Below are positions 52,467 through 64,000 of a stretch of 64,000 bases of DNA, in pieces. The notes beneath the pieces are model-generated. The model worked only from the letters and a program-made list of their open reading frames with translations, did not search any database and was not told where the DNA came from. Positions within the stretch are counted from its first letter, which is position 1. Each line of letters starts with the position of its first letter. Position numbers and translations under genes: made by a program. The DNA comes from Plasmopara viticola (Eukaryota > Oomycota > Peronosporomycetes > Peronosporales > Peronosporaceae): contig MBPM02000071.1 of the NCBI GenBank assembly GCA_001695595.3, forward strand, positions 248,001 to 312,000, written 5' to 3'.

Positions 52467-55400
52467 TTAAGATGGAACGTAGAAGACGGAACTTGAGGTA
52501 ATGAGTTTGCGGCAGATCGGGCATGAGGGTCGCGGCAACTGCTGCACACAGGACCCGCAGTAAATGTGACCACACGGAATTAGCACACGGTCCACCTGGT
52601 TTTCCAGGCACACAGCACACGTGAGCGAGTCCTCCATTTTCTTTTTATCGCGATTCGCCGAGTCAATTTGGGTCACGGCTACACGGCGACTTGCTTCAGC
52701 TACCTCTAAACAACGCTGCAGCCGGACGTTTTCAGCCATCAGGTCCTCGACTCTTGTGTCCAGTGTGACGTTCAGTCGGGACAGAAGTTCGTTGACGGCA
52801 GACAAGATGTTCGTAGAAGGAACCATTGTAGCCGGTGCCTTGACAACCAGCGCTCCGGATACCATCGCACTGCCATGTGTTTCTGGCGCAATTGCTACGA
52901 CTGACGGGGGTAATGCGCCGTGATCCAAGGCATTGTCTGCTGAGTCTTCAGCTTGCCTGCCAGTCCCTACGCTGGCACTGCTGCCACTGGCTCCCGCGCG
53001 AGCTGAGCGGAAGAAATACAATTGCGTGGCTAGCACCCATCGGGTTGACGAGCTGTTTATTTTCACTTCGTATCGGCTTACACCTGCAATGTCGCTAAGC
53101 TCTTCTTTAAGAATCTTGCCGTAGCATAACGTTCCACTTTGATCTTCTATGGCGACGAGCTCTCCAGGCAAACAAGAGCGCAAGGGTGCCAATTCTACGT
53201 TTGCACAGTCGACCTCGCATAGAGGCTGTCCCAGCACCCCACGGAGCTTTTCAACGATTAGCACAGGGTCTTCGTAAATGTCAAGCAGCTGTAACACGTC
53301 AGAGATTGCCACCTCATCGCATGTCAAAATCGATTCGAGGACGGAGCAGTCCTGCAACACTCCTCCAAGGAGCTGATTGATACAACGAGCGACTAAGTGA
53401 CTTGCGCGCATTTTTATTTCAGAGCGCGCCTCCAGCGTTCGTTTAGTGATGTAAATTCGTCGACGTGTTTGGTCCAAGAACGATAAGCTTCCCTTGCACG
53501 ATGTTTTAGTCACATCAACTTTGCGCAAAGGGCACTCTAAATTTGCAATAAAGCGTGAGTGCAGTTCCGGTACGCACTCGACTTCATACGTTGACAAATT
53601 CGTGATACGCTGGTTAAGATCTTCAAAGTCGGGAATAAATTCAAACGTATCGTACGAGGAGGCTTTCTGCTGTTGAGCCGTGATAATTTTACGCAAGGCG
53701 TCAGCAAATTGTTGCGAAGATAACACGCTGTCAAAGTGCGCAATGTCATCACTCACAACAAGTTCAGTTGGAATGTCACTACTCTCTAACTCTTCCGTCA
53801 CAATCTCGGTAAGTTCTTGCACTCCAAGCATCTTGCAACACCTCGTGCTAATGCGAGGGTGCACCACATGCAGCTCGGAAAGATCGATCCTTGAACAAAG
53901 CGATGCAGAGTTGTTGAATGCCATCACCAACATTGACTGCATGACTGCTGAACTCGATGGAAGAAATATGTTCTTTTTATCGCAAAGCATAAGGCGATAA
54001 TTAGACTCGGCCATCGCAGTGACTAGAAGTTCAATCGCCCGAGCAGCTGCAATTAATTCATTCAAGTTAAGTGGATGCCCACAGCATTCTTCCTTGAGGT
54101 CCCGCAGTAATCGAATGTAATCACACACTTCAGGGGCTTCTCTAGAGCCCATGTGCCGATAAAGCGAGTCATACGCGCCAAATACGCGGGGTACCTCAAA
54201 CATTAACGGTGCTAAGTTCTCGCTTAAGTGAAAGAACAAACGAGAGCCTTTCACTAAAGTAGAGCCGACGGGAATGACAGCTGCATTAGTGAGACGTTGT
54301 TGAGTTTCCGCTCCCAGTTCCTCCCAATTTTCTTGCAAATACTTAAAGATCGTTTGAAACACCTCGATCATGGGTAAATAAAATTGCCAGTCAAGGGAAC
54401 GAGACGAAAGCGCACAATCACTGTTCGTTATGGAGAGCAGATGCCTCACGACTTGATCTTGGGGAGGTGGTGACCGGATTCCTAAACGGCTGTAAAGACT
54501 GCGCGGCGGTACTGCTTCACTAGCCAATATTGGCATTGTAGAGTACACTAGCGCCTGATCATTTGGAGTCGCACAATCAGAGTACCTGCGGACAACAGAG
54601 CGCGATACGAGCTGTCCTTCACGCTTGGACGAGCCAATTTCAACTCCATCGATTGACCTTGGTATATGTTCATACACAACCGCTGGGACGAACGATAGCG
54701 TCGCTATTTGCTCGAAAAACGACCGTGAGCGATCAAATTTGTCAAGATTCTGGACAAAATATTGGTGCAACGTTGTGATCAAGTGCTCGTCTTCGGGCGT
54801 TAAGGCCTGTTTATTAGAACACTGTCCATCAATGCGTTGCGCACATTCCACAAAAATGTCGACGGAAACTTCGGTATGTAGACCAATTTCACCCATCAAA
54901 TCTAACCACTCAGGCGTTTGATGACGAAGTGCAGGAAAATGACCACAATTCCTAGCATAGATTGTGGCGAGCACCTTGTTTCGAGGATCGCAGTAGGCAC
55001 TCGCTGGGAAGTAGTGTACGTCATCGCTTTCATCGCTGCCAAATAGAGCAGATGTCTGGAGTAGAGCTGTCAATTCGGCGTTGCCTCGTAGTGCTTGCCA
55101 TTTGTGCAACAGAATGTTCAGCACTTGGTCGCGTTGTACTTCTACTAGATCACTGTACATTGGAAGAATGTGAACTAGAAGCTTGCTGTCACTCATTTCA
55201 TCGACTCCGAGCTCTTTATAAAATGCGTTGAGACGTAATTTACTCTTAAGAAAGCACTGCTGGGCATCCGAGGGCAGTGGAATATCTGTGAGATCAAGAT
55301 CTGGGGGAATTAAAAAGTATTGAGAGCCATAAATTGCGCAAGAAACGCTGCGGATGTTAATGTAGATTGGCAGCTGTTTCAGTCTGTCCAGCTGGAAACG

Positions 55401-58400
55401 ATTGTAGCCCCCAAAAGTCTCACTATTATGAGCAAAAAACTCGGCAATGAACTCTGCTTGTGCCTCTTGTAGCTTTTCCCAGCCAAGCTCTGTCCATACG
55501 GATGCGAAAAACCCTTCCAGTACGACTAGAGCCACGTCAGCACTACGCGGCACGACGTCACTTTCTTGGCCTCCAAAATAAGCAAGCTCCATTATTGGTA
55601 CATTTAAATCGACAAGAACATTATGAAGCGTCTCACGACTACAGAACTCAAGGGCTTCATCTTCGACTGGATACGTGGCGGTTGCAAAGCCTTCGCTGAT
55701 TTCAGTTCTATCTGGACTGTCAACACCATCCTCGACAACGTTAGTGCTCTCTTGCATCGAAACTACTGGGTCTGGTGCTATAAGAACTTCTTGATCAAAG
55801 TCATCGTTTCCCGAAAGGTCACCCACATTCGAGGCATTTGCTTCGGCTTGAGCTGATGGTGACAAAACGTGTATCAATTTGACACTGGCAATTTCGCTAA
55901 TCGACTCATTACCCGACCTATTTTCGTCGTCAATTGCAGCCGCTTGATCATCAGTCTCGTCCTTTTCTTCTCTCTCTGCCTCCTCTTCGCCACTTTCATC
56001 ATCATCTGAACTACTACTATCTTCAGCAGATTGGTCGTTTTCATTTAACTTAGCTGAGCCTAATTCCATCAACCGCTTGCGTTCAGCTTCAATACCAATC
56101 ATTTTGCTTTCTTGCTCTGTAATAGAAGCTTGGAATGCCTCAGCAACTAACGCCGATATCATGCTGTCTGCTGAGCCATCCCATACACACACGGCCATAT
56201 CTCGCTTAGCGCATGAGACTAATCGAGAATTCTTTACAGGAATCAATGGCCAACTTGCAAAGTACTCCAAAGATCGGCGATCGAAATGCACAACCTGCCA
56301 AAATCGGTAAAGCCACAGCTCGTCAATCTCAATTGGCGAGCTTGGATCCCACTTGACCACAACTTGGTTTTTCCACGACGGCGGTAAAACCCGCTCGATA
56401 TTTTCGGACAGAATTTTAATGGAAAAGGAAGCTAGTCCAAAAATGGAGGTGAAGCGACTGTCTGAAAAATATTTGGAAAGTCTTTGGAGTGCTGCTAATG
56501 ACACAAAAAGGCTTTGAAGTGGTCGAAGTAACTCGATCTGGTCAAATGAAGCGACAATGTAATTTGTGCGGCGTTGGTTCACTCGAAGCACACCAACACT
56601 TCCATCTTCTAAAGGCAGTAACGAAAGTCCGTGAAATTCGGTCCAAATCGAATCCATCTCACTTGGAAACGGAACTGGCAAGTCGCTTAAGCAATACTCG
56701 AACAGAGATAAGCACACGTCAGAAAGAACCTCCGAGCTGCTTACACTTCTCAGAAAGCGGCGCATAATTTTTGGAGTCACGGCGTAAATGCGCGAAGGTA
56801 GAAGTCGAGAGCAATCTTGCAAGATTTTGGTTGGGATGTCTAGTGCTGGAAAGTGCATTTGCGCAAACGAAGACACCTATAACCAAGTCGTCCCCGTAAT
56901 TTTAGCAACGCATCAAACATACACCACTGTTTCTTTTGAGAAATATAACTTTACCTGAATATTCATGCCACCTAAATCAAGCTGGTAGCCATTGCTCAGG
57001 GCACGAAAGGTACCGTCAGTGCACAGGAACAGCTCTCGTGTACTTACTAAGTGGTAGACATGTTTCTGCACTATAGCGCTGAGTTCTTTACCTCCCCCGC
57101 GCTACATTATCAGTGGTCACTACAATGGACATACCATGAGGAGCTTTTCTACAACGATGCTTACCTTTTGAATTGTCGGCCAAATATTGTAAAGTGCCTT
57201 CGGAAAAGACCTTTCGTAGCACCGCTTGGCAATCATAAGAAGCTTTGTATACGCATCCGAGACACTGTCTTCCAAAAGAACGCGATTCCACCCAGCAGCG
57301 ACCTGTAAATCGCTACCGCACGGATCGCCAAGATTCTCTTCTTGTTGACCAGAGCTTAAAGCCGTGCTTACTACAATTTGTTTCTCTGTGACTGTCTTCT
57401 TAAAGCAACCATTGATATGGAGTGGTAGTCCCACATGCTGATGCATACTCACAATATTGTATAACTGGCCGCGAAGTCGAGGAGCTGGGCAGTCATTGCG
57501 CAAAATATGGCACGCTACGCTCACGTAGGGCGTCGAGTGGAGCATCTCGTGAACCGGAGTGCAGGCCAATTCTCGACTTCTCCCCAATCCAATATTATCA
57601 GCAAACAGCCAAATGTCGCGATATTGTCGATTTTCTAGATCCAGGTTTATTGCAAATTTCATTTGGTTCTCAGGCGTCACTGGACTCTTAAAAAAACTCT
57701 GAAGTGAAAACCTTTTCTTCCAGTCTTGATTCTGACGTGTCGTGTTGCGTTTCTGAAGTGTACGCTCGGGTGCATGGAGACATGCCTCACCATGACAATG
57801 AAAGGCAAACTCAGATTCTTTGCCCACACTCCAAAGGGAAATACGGTGAACGGATTGTGTAAATATCAACGTCTGGTACAGTTGCGACTTAACGAATTCA
57901 ATGAAGTTGCCCGCTTCTTTCACATCCAGCACATAAGATGATACAGCTGACCCTTGTTTTCTCCAAGGAAACCGAATTAGTGTGCTTTGTGTCCCTTGAG
58001 ACACGTTGCTTGGACAAGAAGGAAGGGTTGTCAATGGCAGTAGCTGATCCGGATATCGAACGAAATCTTGGCTGAGCACTTCGTATCGTCGACCAATACT
58101 TGTCCGACCTGAGTCTGGGGTCGAAACGGCTTTTGTTCCAGTCGATGACGACAGATAGCTACCACTTGGATCGAGTATATAAAAGCCCTCTCCACTAAGA
58201 ATTTGCATGCAGTCTGCGACAATAAATCCACAAAGGAGCCCCGCGCGTGAAGACTTTCTGTCAAACAAGTCGTTAATGTCGTTATCATATAGCACCAGGT
58301 CGTGAATGTGGATACAGAGGGCTTCATCTTGCAGCGCTTGCAGAGATGGCTGGATCACACGCTGCGACGGATGATGCCGGTAATCTAGGAAAAAGTCCAC

Positions 58401-61400
58401 TTGTTTTCCTCCCAGTCGCTCAGTTGCGAGAATTGTATCCCAAAGTAAAGTGTGATGCCAATTGGATTGAGGCGGTAAGACACTGTGCAAGGTACTAGCA
58501 GGTGGACACACGACACGTCGACTGGTCACCGACGTCTGTGCAAGTTTGGTGTGCAATGACACTGCACCAAGCAATCCCGCTACAGACTTGGGAACTTTAG
58601 TCAAAACAAACGTCGCTCCACACCGAACCTCTCTTGATTCGTTCCATTCCATGTCATCAAAAGTCAGTTGCACAGCAGGAACAAGGCGATTAGACTGATC
58701 GAGCAGAACCATGTCTTGTGACCCAAACGAGCTTAGCACTGACTCCAACGATGGCAAGTCGGCTGCAAGAATTTCATAGATCTTTAAACATGCTGCCACT
58801 TGCTTTTCATTTAGCACTTCATTTCGAGGAAGTCGCATGATTGCCTCAAAATAATCGGCCGTCTCAAAAGTAGTGTTAATACCCATGGAGATCAGAAGCG
58901 ATCGCGGGATAATATGCTCACTCGGACAGCAATACAAAAGTGGCTCTAAGGTGGCGTCAGCCTCCACAGCAATTTGGCACGGGTATGCAAAATTTTTGCC
59001 TGTCCAGATCCAAAGAGCATTTGCGAGCTTGCGATACACTAAAGACGTCTTCCAACCCTCTTCGTTCGACAGTCGATAATTTTCTAGCATTTCATACATT
59101 GCTTGAGCTTTCGATAATGGAAATCGCCATTTGGGCGAAGTGGAAGACGATTGCAATCCATCGGGATCCTTTTTGCAGACATAATCTTGCCATTGCAAGC
59201 CAATGGCTCCGAGTTGCTTTGCCACCACAGAAACCTCAACTTGTTGGCTCCATCCAAACGCACTAATGAGCTCTTTGGACACAAGGTCACCGTCCAGGAT
59301 GTTCATTGAAGACGAACAGTACCACTAAGTCAATGTAATTGATAGCATTAAAAAAAGCACAAAGATTTTAGCAACACACGTTATCACATCAAGGCAACCC
59401 GACAGTACGTACCGCGTCTTTAAGAGGGCGCATCTGTGCTGCATTTGCAAGTTTACTGCCCGTCTCGATTTGTCTTTTCCATGGCATTGCAGGATCGGGC
59501 GACTCCAGCCGAATAGGTAGCCACCGAATTTCTGTCAAACTCGCCAAAGTTTCCTGCAATGTGAATGTACAACTTTCATTATTTGCTGTATTCGATTCTG
59601 TATTCGATTCTGCCATCATCCCATCGAAATGTTTATTGACGATCGATAGGAGGCTGTGAGCTTTTAGGCATGCTAGGTCAGTAGATCCACTGCCGTTTTC
59701 AAAATACATAGCTTCAATGGACCGCGCACTTTCCAGCACTGCATGACAGGATAATCCGGTTCGTAGACCAAGCGATCGCAATATGTGAATCATTGATGGG
59801 GCTGAAAACGCTTGAGCTGGAAGGCTGTTGTCTCCCACGAGTTCTCTCAATTCGCTTACACTAGGATCATGAAGCTGATGGATTTCTCGGAAAACCCTTT
59901 TTCTCGATGGAATAATGGCTTGAGTTGCTATAAAGTGGCGAAATCGTGGATCATTTCGCTGGTGATGAGGGAGTGTTTCTAATGCACTGACGATTATAGA
60001 ATCAAGAAGATGTGCATCCTGTTTTTCAAACTCTTGCAATCGTGGAAAAACATGATCCAGTAGAATCTTAGTAGACGTCCATTCGTCAATACCACAATCC
60101 CGCAAAAATCTTCGCAGCATCTCCTTTTCAGCCCAAAAAAATGAGCAATTAAGAATTCTGCTATCGATGTTTGTATCAGATAAGTAGCCTCCACGCCTTA
60201 GGCTGGCAAATTGAGCACTAATGTTGATCTGGATCTCAGCTGTTTGATTTGTGTACACGGGAAAAATCGGAAGCTCGAAAAGAATTGCCTGAAATTCATT
60301 TGATATGGTGTCAAAAGTATTTTGCGCAAAGAAATCGCATAGCACCTGCCGCTCGTCCGCCGTCGTTCCAGCAAACATGTCATCAAAACGTTTTCTATCA
60401 TGCTGAAACAGAGAGCGGCTTAAGGCTGCCAAGAGCCCATTTGAAGTAACTTTATGAGCATGCTTACGTGCCAACAGCCACTGCGAGCACTTTTCACCGC
60501 TAAAATACGAGATATCAACAATGTAGACGCCAACTTTCGCCAGTACGCGTTGTAGCTGACTGAGCACATCCGACGATATTTCTGAGTGGGGCAAAACAAG
60601 GCTCACATTCGATGCAAGGCAAATCCACCGGTTTCCTTCATCGCTCGTGATGGGAACCAATGGCCACTTCATGAAGACTTGGGGTGGTTGTTCAATTGTC
60701 TGTAGTTGAGTCTCTACATACGTCCACAATAAGCGCAACCAGTCTCTTTTAAGTTGCGCCTCTTCCGTGCCAAATTCTGACGCGAGAGCAAACACATCAT
60801 CCTCAACTTTGCGCCAGCAGGAACTTAATATATGTGGTAAGAAACTATCAATGATAGTCTCCAGACTCAGGACACCAAGATTCGAGCACTCATACACAGC
60901 GGGTAGCTGATCAAACAACTCCTTAAACTCCCTGCGCACTAACCGATGCTGGAAGTTTGCCAGGAGTCGTTCCTCGATCACGCTACCGAAGAAACAAGTC
61001 AGTTGCCGTTTTCTGCTCCCGTCAGAACCATTAATTTCCGAGCTCTTGTCAGTAAAGCACAGTCGCTCGAATTTTCCATTCATTAGAGGCAACAACGGTA
61101 ATTGATTTAGAATTTGAGCTACAGGAGGAGACGATGGACTCAAAAAATCTGACAAACAAAACTGGACAACTCGCTTGAGCCCATTCGGAGTCAAGACGGG
61201 CAAAAAATCTCCTTTTCGCGTCAATTGTCGAAAAAAGTCGGGTGTCATTGCTCCATAAACAGCGTTGAGTTGAATCATGAGGTTGCGCAGAGCCGTTGGC
61301 AAATGCACTGTTGCCAGATTTACTGCACTCAGAGCTTCTTCAAGAATTTGCCAATCACTAAGATTGTCGTCAACTAGAACACAAGAGCCAGGAGTGACAA

Positions 61401-64000
61401 ACTTTCTGGAACCTTCCACGATTGTGTCATTAACCTGCTGGCTACTTGACACGAGAAACATTGCTTTATTCTTCATAATACGAAAAAGTTCAAGACTGAT
61501 GCTCTTCCACGGACTGGAAGGCAAACCTGTCGGAAAAAACGACAAATATCGGGAAAGATCTGACTGACTCATAGCCTTCGCTTCCAGAAGAAAATGCAAA
61601 TAGGCAGGTGCGACTGCATCTACCAGCAAATTTGCGTTCCATTCTGACCGTAATTTTCCATCACCACTCATGTCATCCCCAATCCAAATGTCGCGTCGAT
61701 TTGAGGAAAGTTCGAAGTAGCCATTCACGTGGACTGGCAAGCCAATACGAACAGGAAGAGGTAAAAAGCAAAAGGCTCGGCCTTCCGTTGGAACTCCGTC
61801 AATGCGACTAGCAATGCCTACCCACGGAATGAGTTTTAAAAACTCGTTTTCCGCGGCACAGGCCATGTCGCGTGCCTTTCCACCCCCAATTTGGTTGCAT
61901 ACCAAGTATTTTTCTGTAGTCTCCTCGATGTTGTCTTTCATGCCCAAAGTTATTGTACCCACGTCAATCCCTGATTCCTCTTGGAATGCCATCGTTTCAA
62001 ATCGACTGAACGCTTCTTGCAGTCCCCTTTGCTGTCGACGTCGAATGTTAAGCACTTGGGTTACCGAGGGAAGATTTTCAGTTGGTGTGGACCGCAACCG
62101 TGCATAAAATTTTCGTTTTGCGGATAGGTCCGTCGTACTAGAAGCTCCCAGCGGTTCATCGTTTCGCATAAATTGATCGATTTTTCGCCATGACTCGCCC
62201 CGATCTTCTTCGGGCACTTCTGCACCGTATAGAAATACAGGTGGCTGGTCAACTTCTGGCTGGAGAAATACTTCCACTTTGCGAACGTTCCGAAGGAACA
62301 ATATCGTGTCAATAATTGACCCCTGAAAGCTTTTAAACAATTCGACAATTTCGTGGTTAGAGTAGCCTCGACGCTTTATTTGACTGCTTTCTGCAAGAGT
62401 GCTACTACGAAGTGGAAATCGAAACAGAGTGCCCTTGTAATGGTGTTCTAAATCACATCCAAACACATTTTTGAATGGTGCAAATTGATCGGGAAACTGC
62501 TTGACAATGCTTGCATGGGCAAAACGAATCTTGATTCCCGGGTTTGCAGCAGAAATGCCGGGCAAGTGGGTGGCATGAGGATCGAACATCACTGCACAAA
62601 CAGATGACAGTGAAAATTAAACTAAGCTGTCATAGCTCAGCACAGTCAAATGACAAGAAAAGGCGCACCAATAGACTTGGCTGAAACAATCGACGGTAAA
62701 TCTGTAAAATGATACACGGAATTAAACCCGAGTCCAAACCGCCCCGTGGTGGCTGCACGTTGCAGCTTGCTGGCTTGACCTATGCTAGCAAGATTAATGA
62801 AGTCTCCATCACTGAATTCGGCATCATTGTACTGCAACACACATAGATGATGGTCAAAACGCTCAAAAAATGTACGACAAAGAGAAAACTAACGCAATAC
62901 AATGCCGGCCCTTGCCATTTTGCCATCGCTGGACTTAACAAAGAAGTGGTTCCGTACTTGCAGCTGCTGTATAACACAGAGACACGTGTAGCACCCGCAT
63001 CGTCAGCATTTTGAATGAGCTCATTGATAATATTTGGCCCATCCGGATACTGCTCTAGAATGTGTGCGATTCGCTTCGTTAGCGCTTCTGTCTGCCCAAA
63101 TGCCTCAACATCGCCAAAAGACAGGTCTTCATGTCCGCTTTCACTAAGCAATTGATTGCGTAAAGAACGAGACCCAATTTTTGCTGCAACTTCGTTCGAG
63201 ATTTTGGGATGAACAAATCGAGTGTTTCCCAAAGTGCTATTCAAATCACGTTTGTCCAGCCACGGAGCATCATCATACGTCAAACTTGCTGCCAGCTCAA
63301 GCACCCCATTCTGATCGGGAGCGAATAATTCGTAATCGGAATGGTGTTGCAGCGTGTCACTAATCAGTTGAATTAATCCAATCGCTATCGTCAGCTTATC
63401 GCCAGAGAGGGGAGTAGCATCCGTGAGCTCTTCTGTTAAGGTCACCACACGAAAAGATTCCTTGTACATTGTTCCAAGTACATGCACATAATCCGCCAGC
63501 GCAAATCTTTCTCGAACTCCAATCGTCTTTAAAAATGGTCGAAAATGAAGTAACTCATTAGGAACTGTATGCAAATAGGGCTCCGCGTTTACAGCGGCCG
63601 CTATGACCACGTGACTTGCCGAGACAAAGCGGTCACCAACCCATACATATTTGCCGTTCCCCGACAAAATCGTAAGGACTTGGTCACGGCGAGAAACCTC
63701 CTTTTCGGTCTCAAAGAATACCGATAACAGCTGATAAATGTTGTACACTGCGGGCCAAATTACGTGGGTATCGCTAGATTTTAAGCCATTATCTTCTTGT
63801 GCTCGGCGGCTGTTAAATAATTCTGATATTTCATGCAGTTGAGTAGCGATAATTTGAATCGGCAGGCGCTTTTCCCAGCCCAAAACTTCTCGCAAAGTTT
63901 CCGATTGCACTGAGGACTTAATAATGTGAAATTGCGATGAGCAAAGCCACAATTGCTTTGCTAGGCGAGTTTGCTGCGATGATGCGACAATGACACGCTT
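52467..64000 (-). CDS. giant sacsin-like protein with C-terminal RING finger (5' end outside window)
   Basis: Minus-strand exons: 62894-64000 (open at the edge), 62669-62831, 59413-62591, 57165-59324, 56955-57101, 52467-56876; introns of 62-88 bases, 3,721 codons visible. Visible residues 1-300 are the tail of one sacsin repeat. An Hsp90-like ATPase then opens the next repeat (INELIQNADDAGAT; across introns ALYC|YNDAEFSD, GRFGLGFNSVYHFTDLP, SI|VMFDPHATHLPG). A further repeat (from ~1484) has a degenerate ATPase: its Asn-box region reads LLWDTILATERLGG, and SRAGLLCGFIVADC replaces the glycine box. After an acidic segment and a coiled coil, the last ~50 residues form a C3HC4 RING (CAVCLENQ, CGHIYC, CPICRK). 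Family knowledge: sacsin is a chaperone-like protein; a RING suggests ubiquitin ligase activity, which is inference. It is convergent with NAXE. Confidence 0.92.
52500..52640 (-). other. RING-HC finger at the C-terminus of the sacsin-like protein
   Basis: Cys/His spacing fits C3HC4: LTCAVCLENQ, LIPCGHIYCGSC, RPSCPICRKL. The form resembles RING ends of IAP-type proteins. Human sacsin instead ends with a HEPN domain, so this is a different C-terminal fusion. Confidence 0.9.

Noticed and set aside
52467..63952. Treating 52467-56876, 57120-59306, 59389-62592 and 62780-63952 as separate genes
   Set aside because: All are in one order and strand, start with non-ATG codons (GTG, TTG) or inside motifs, and join through short GT..AG introns that restore sacsin motifs.
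1..64000. tRNA, rRNA or CRISPR arrays
   Set aside because: I searched by eye for T-loop motifs with acceptor stems, rRNA cores and regularly spaced short repeats and found none. A covariance-model scan would be decisive.

Overview
The window looks like a stretch of an oomycete nuclear genome, most likely from the Peronosporales (Phytophthora or downy-mildew group). The basis is a single-polypeptide type I fatty acid synthase of more than 4,100 residues without introns, together with other genes whose short introns are spliced at GT..AG sites. The genes sit between long, AT-rich, gene-poor tracts filled with decayed transposons and broken coding stretches. The species cannot be named from this sequence.

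Layout. From 1 to 5,400 there is a decayed Mutator-like (MULE) DNA transposon: a frameshifted transposase on the minus strand inside a pair of short inverted repeats. At 5,428-6,492 there is an intact ankyrin-PH gene (minus) with an oomycete-type initiator just upstream. At 7,085-8,203 two ~280-bp inverted arms flank a minus-strand ORF. From 8 to 26 kb there is no gene I can recognise. That tract holds hairpins, a 37-bp tandem repeat, a decayed ~95-100 bp tandem array and several stretches that read like dead coding sequence. The main gene block is 26.3-45.1 kb: a p300/CBP-type histone acetyltransferase (plus, 3 exons), a STRIP1/Far11-type STRIPAK subunit (minus, 3 exons, tail to tail with the acetyltransferase) and the giant fatty acid synthase (plus). 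A second poor tract (45.1-51.0 kb) holds a broken unknown gene and the 3' half of a Ty1/copia pol. A seven-exon NAD(P)HX epimerase (plus) and a giant sacsin-like gene ending in a RING finger (minus) then run convergently to the right edge, where the sacsin-like gene is cut off.

The intact genes are housekeeping or regulatory and do not form one pathway: chromatin acetylation, STRIPAK phosphatase-kinase signalling, cytosolic fatty acid synthesis, nicotinamide cofactor repair and a chaperone-like giant protein. The acetyltransferase, STRIP, NAXE and sacsin-like gene models were built by reading across introns. In each case the joined reading frame restores a conserved family motif, so these models are more reliable than the separate open frames.

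I did not find a clear new biological system. The most unusual items are the sacsin-like protein, whose second visible repeat has lost the ATP-binding motifs of its Hsp90-like domain, the fused synthase with two tandem acyl carrier domains and a poly-threonine start, and the inverted duplication around 7-8 kb.
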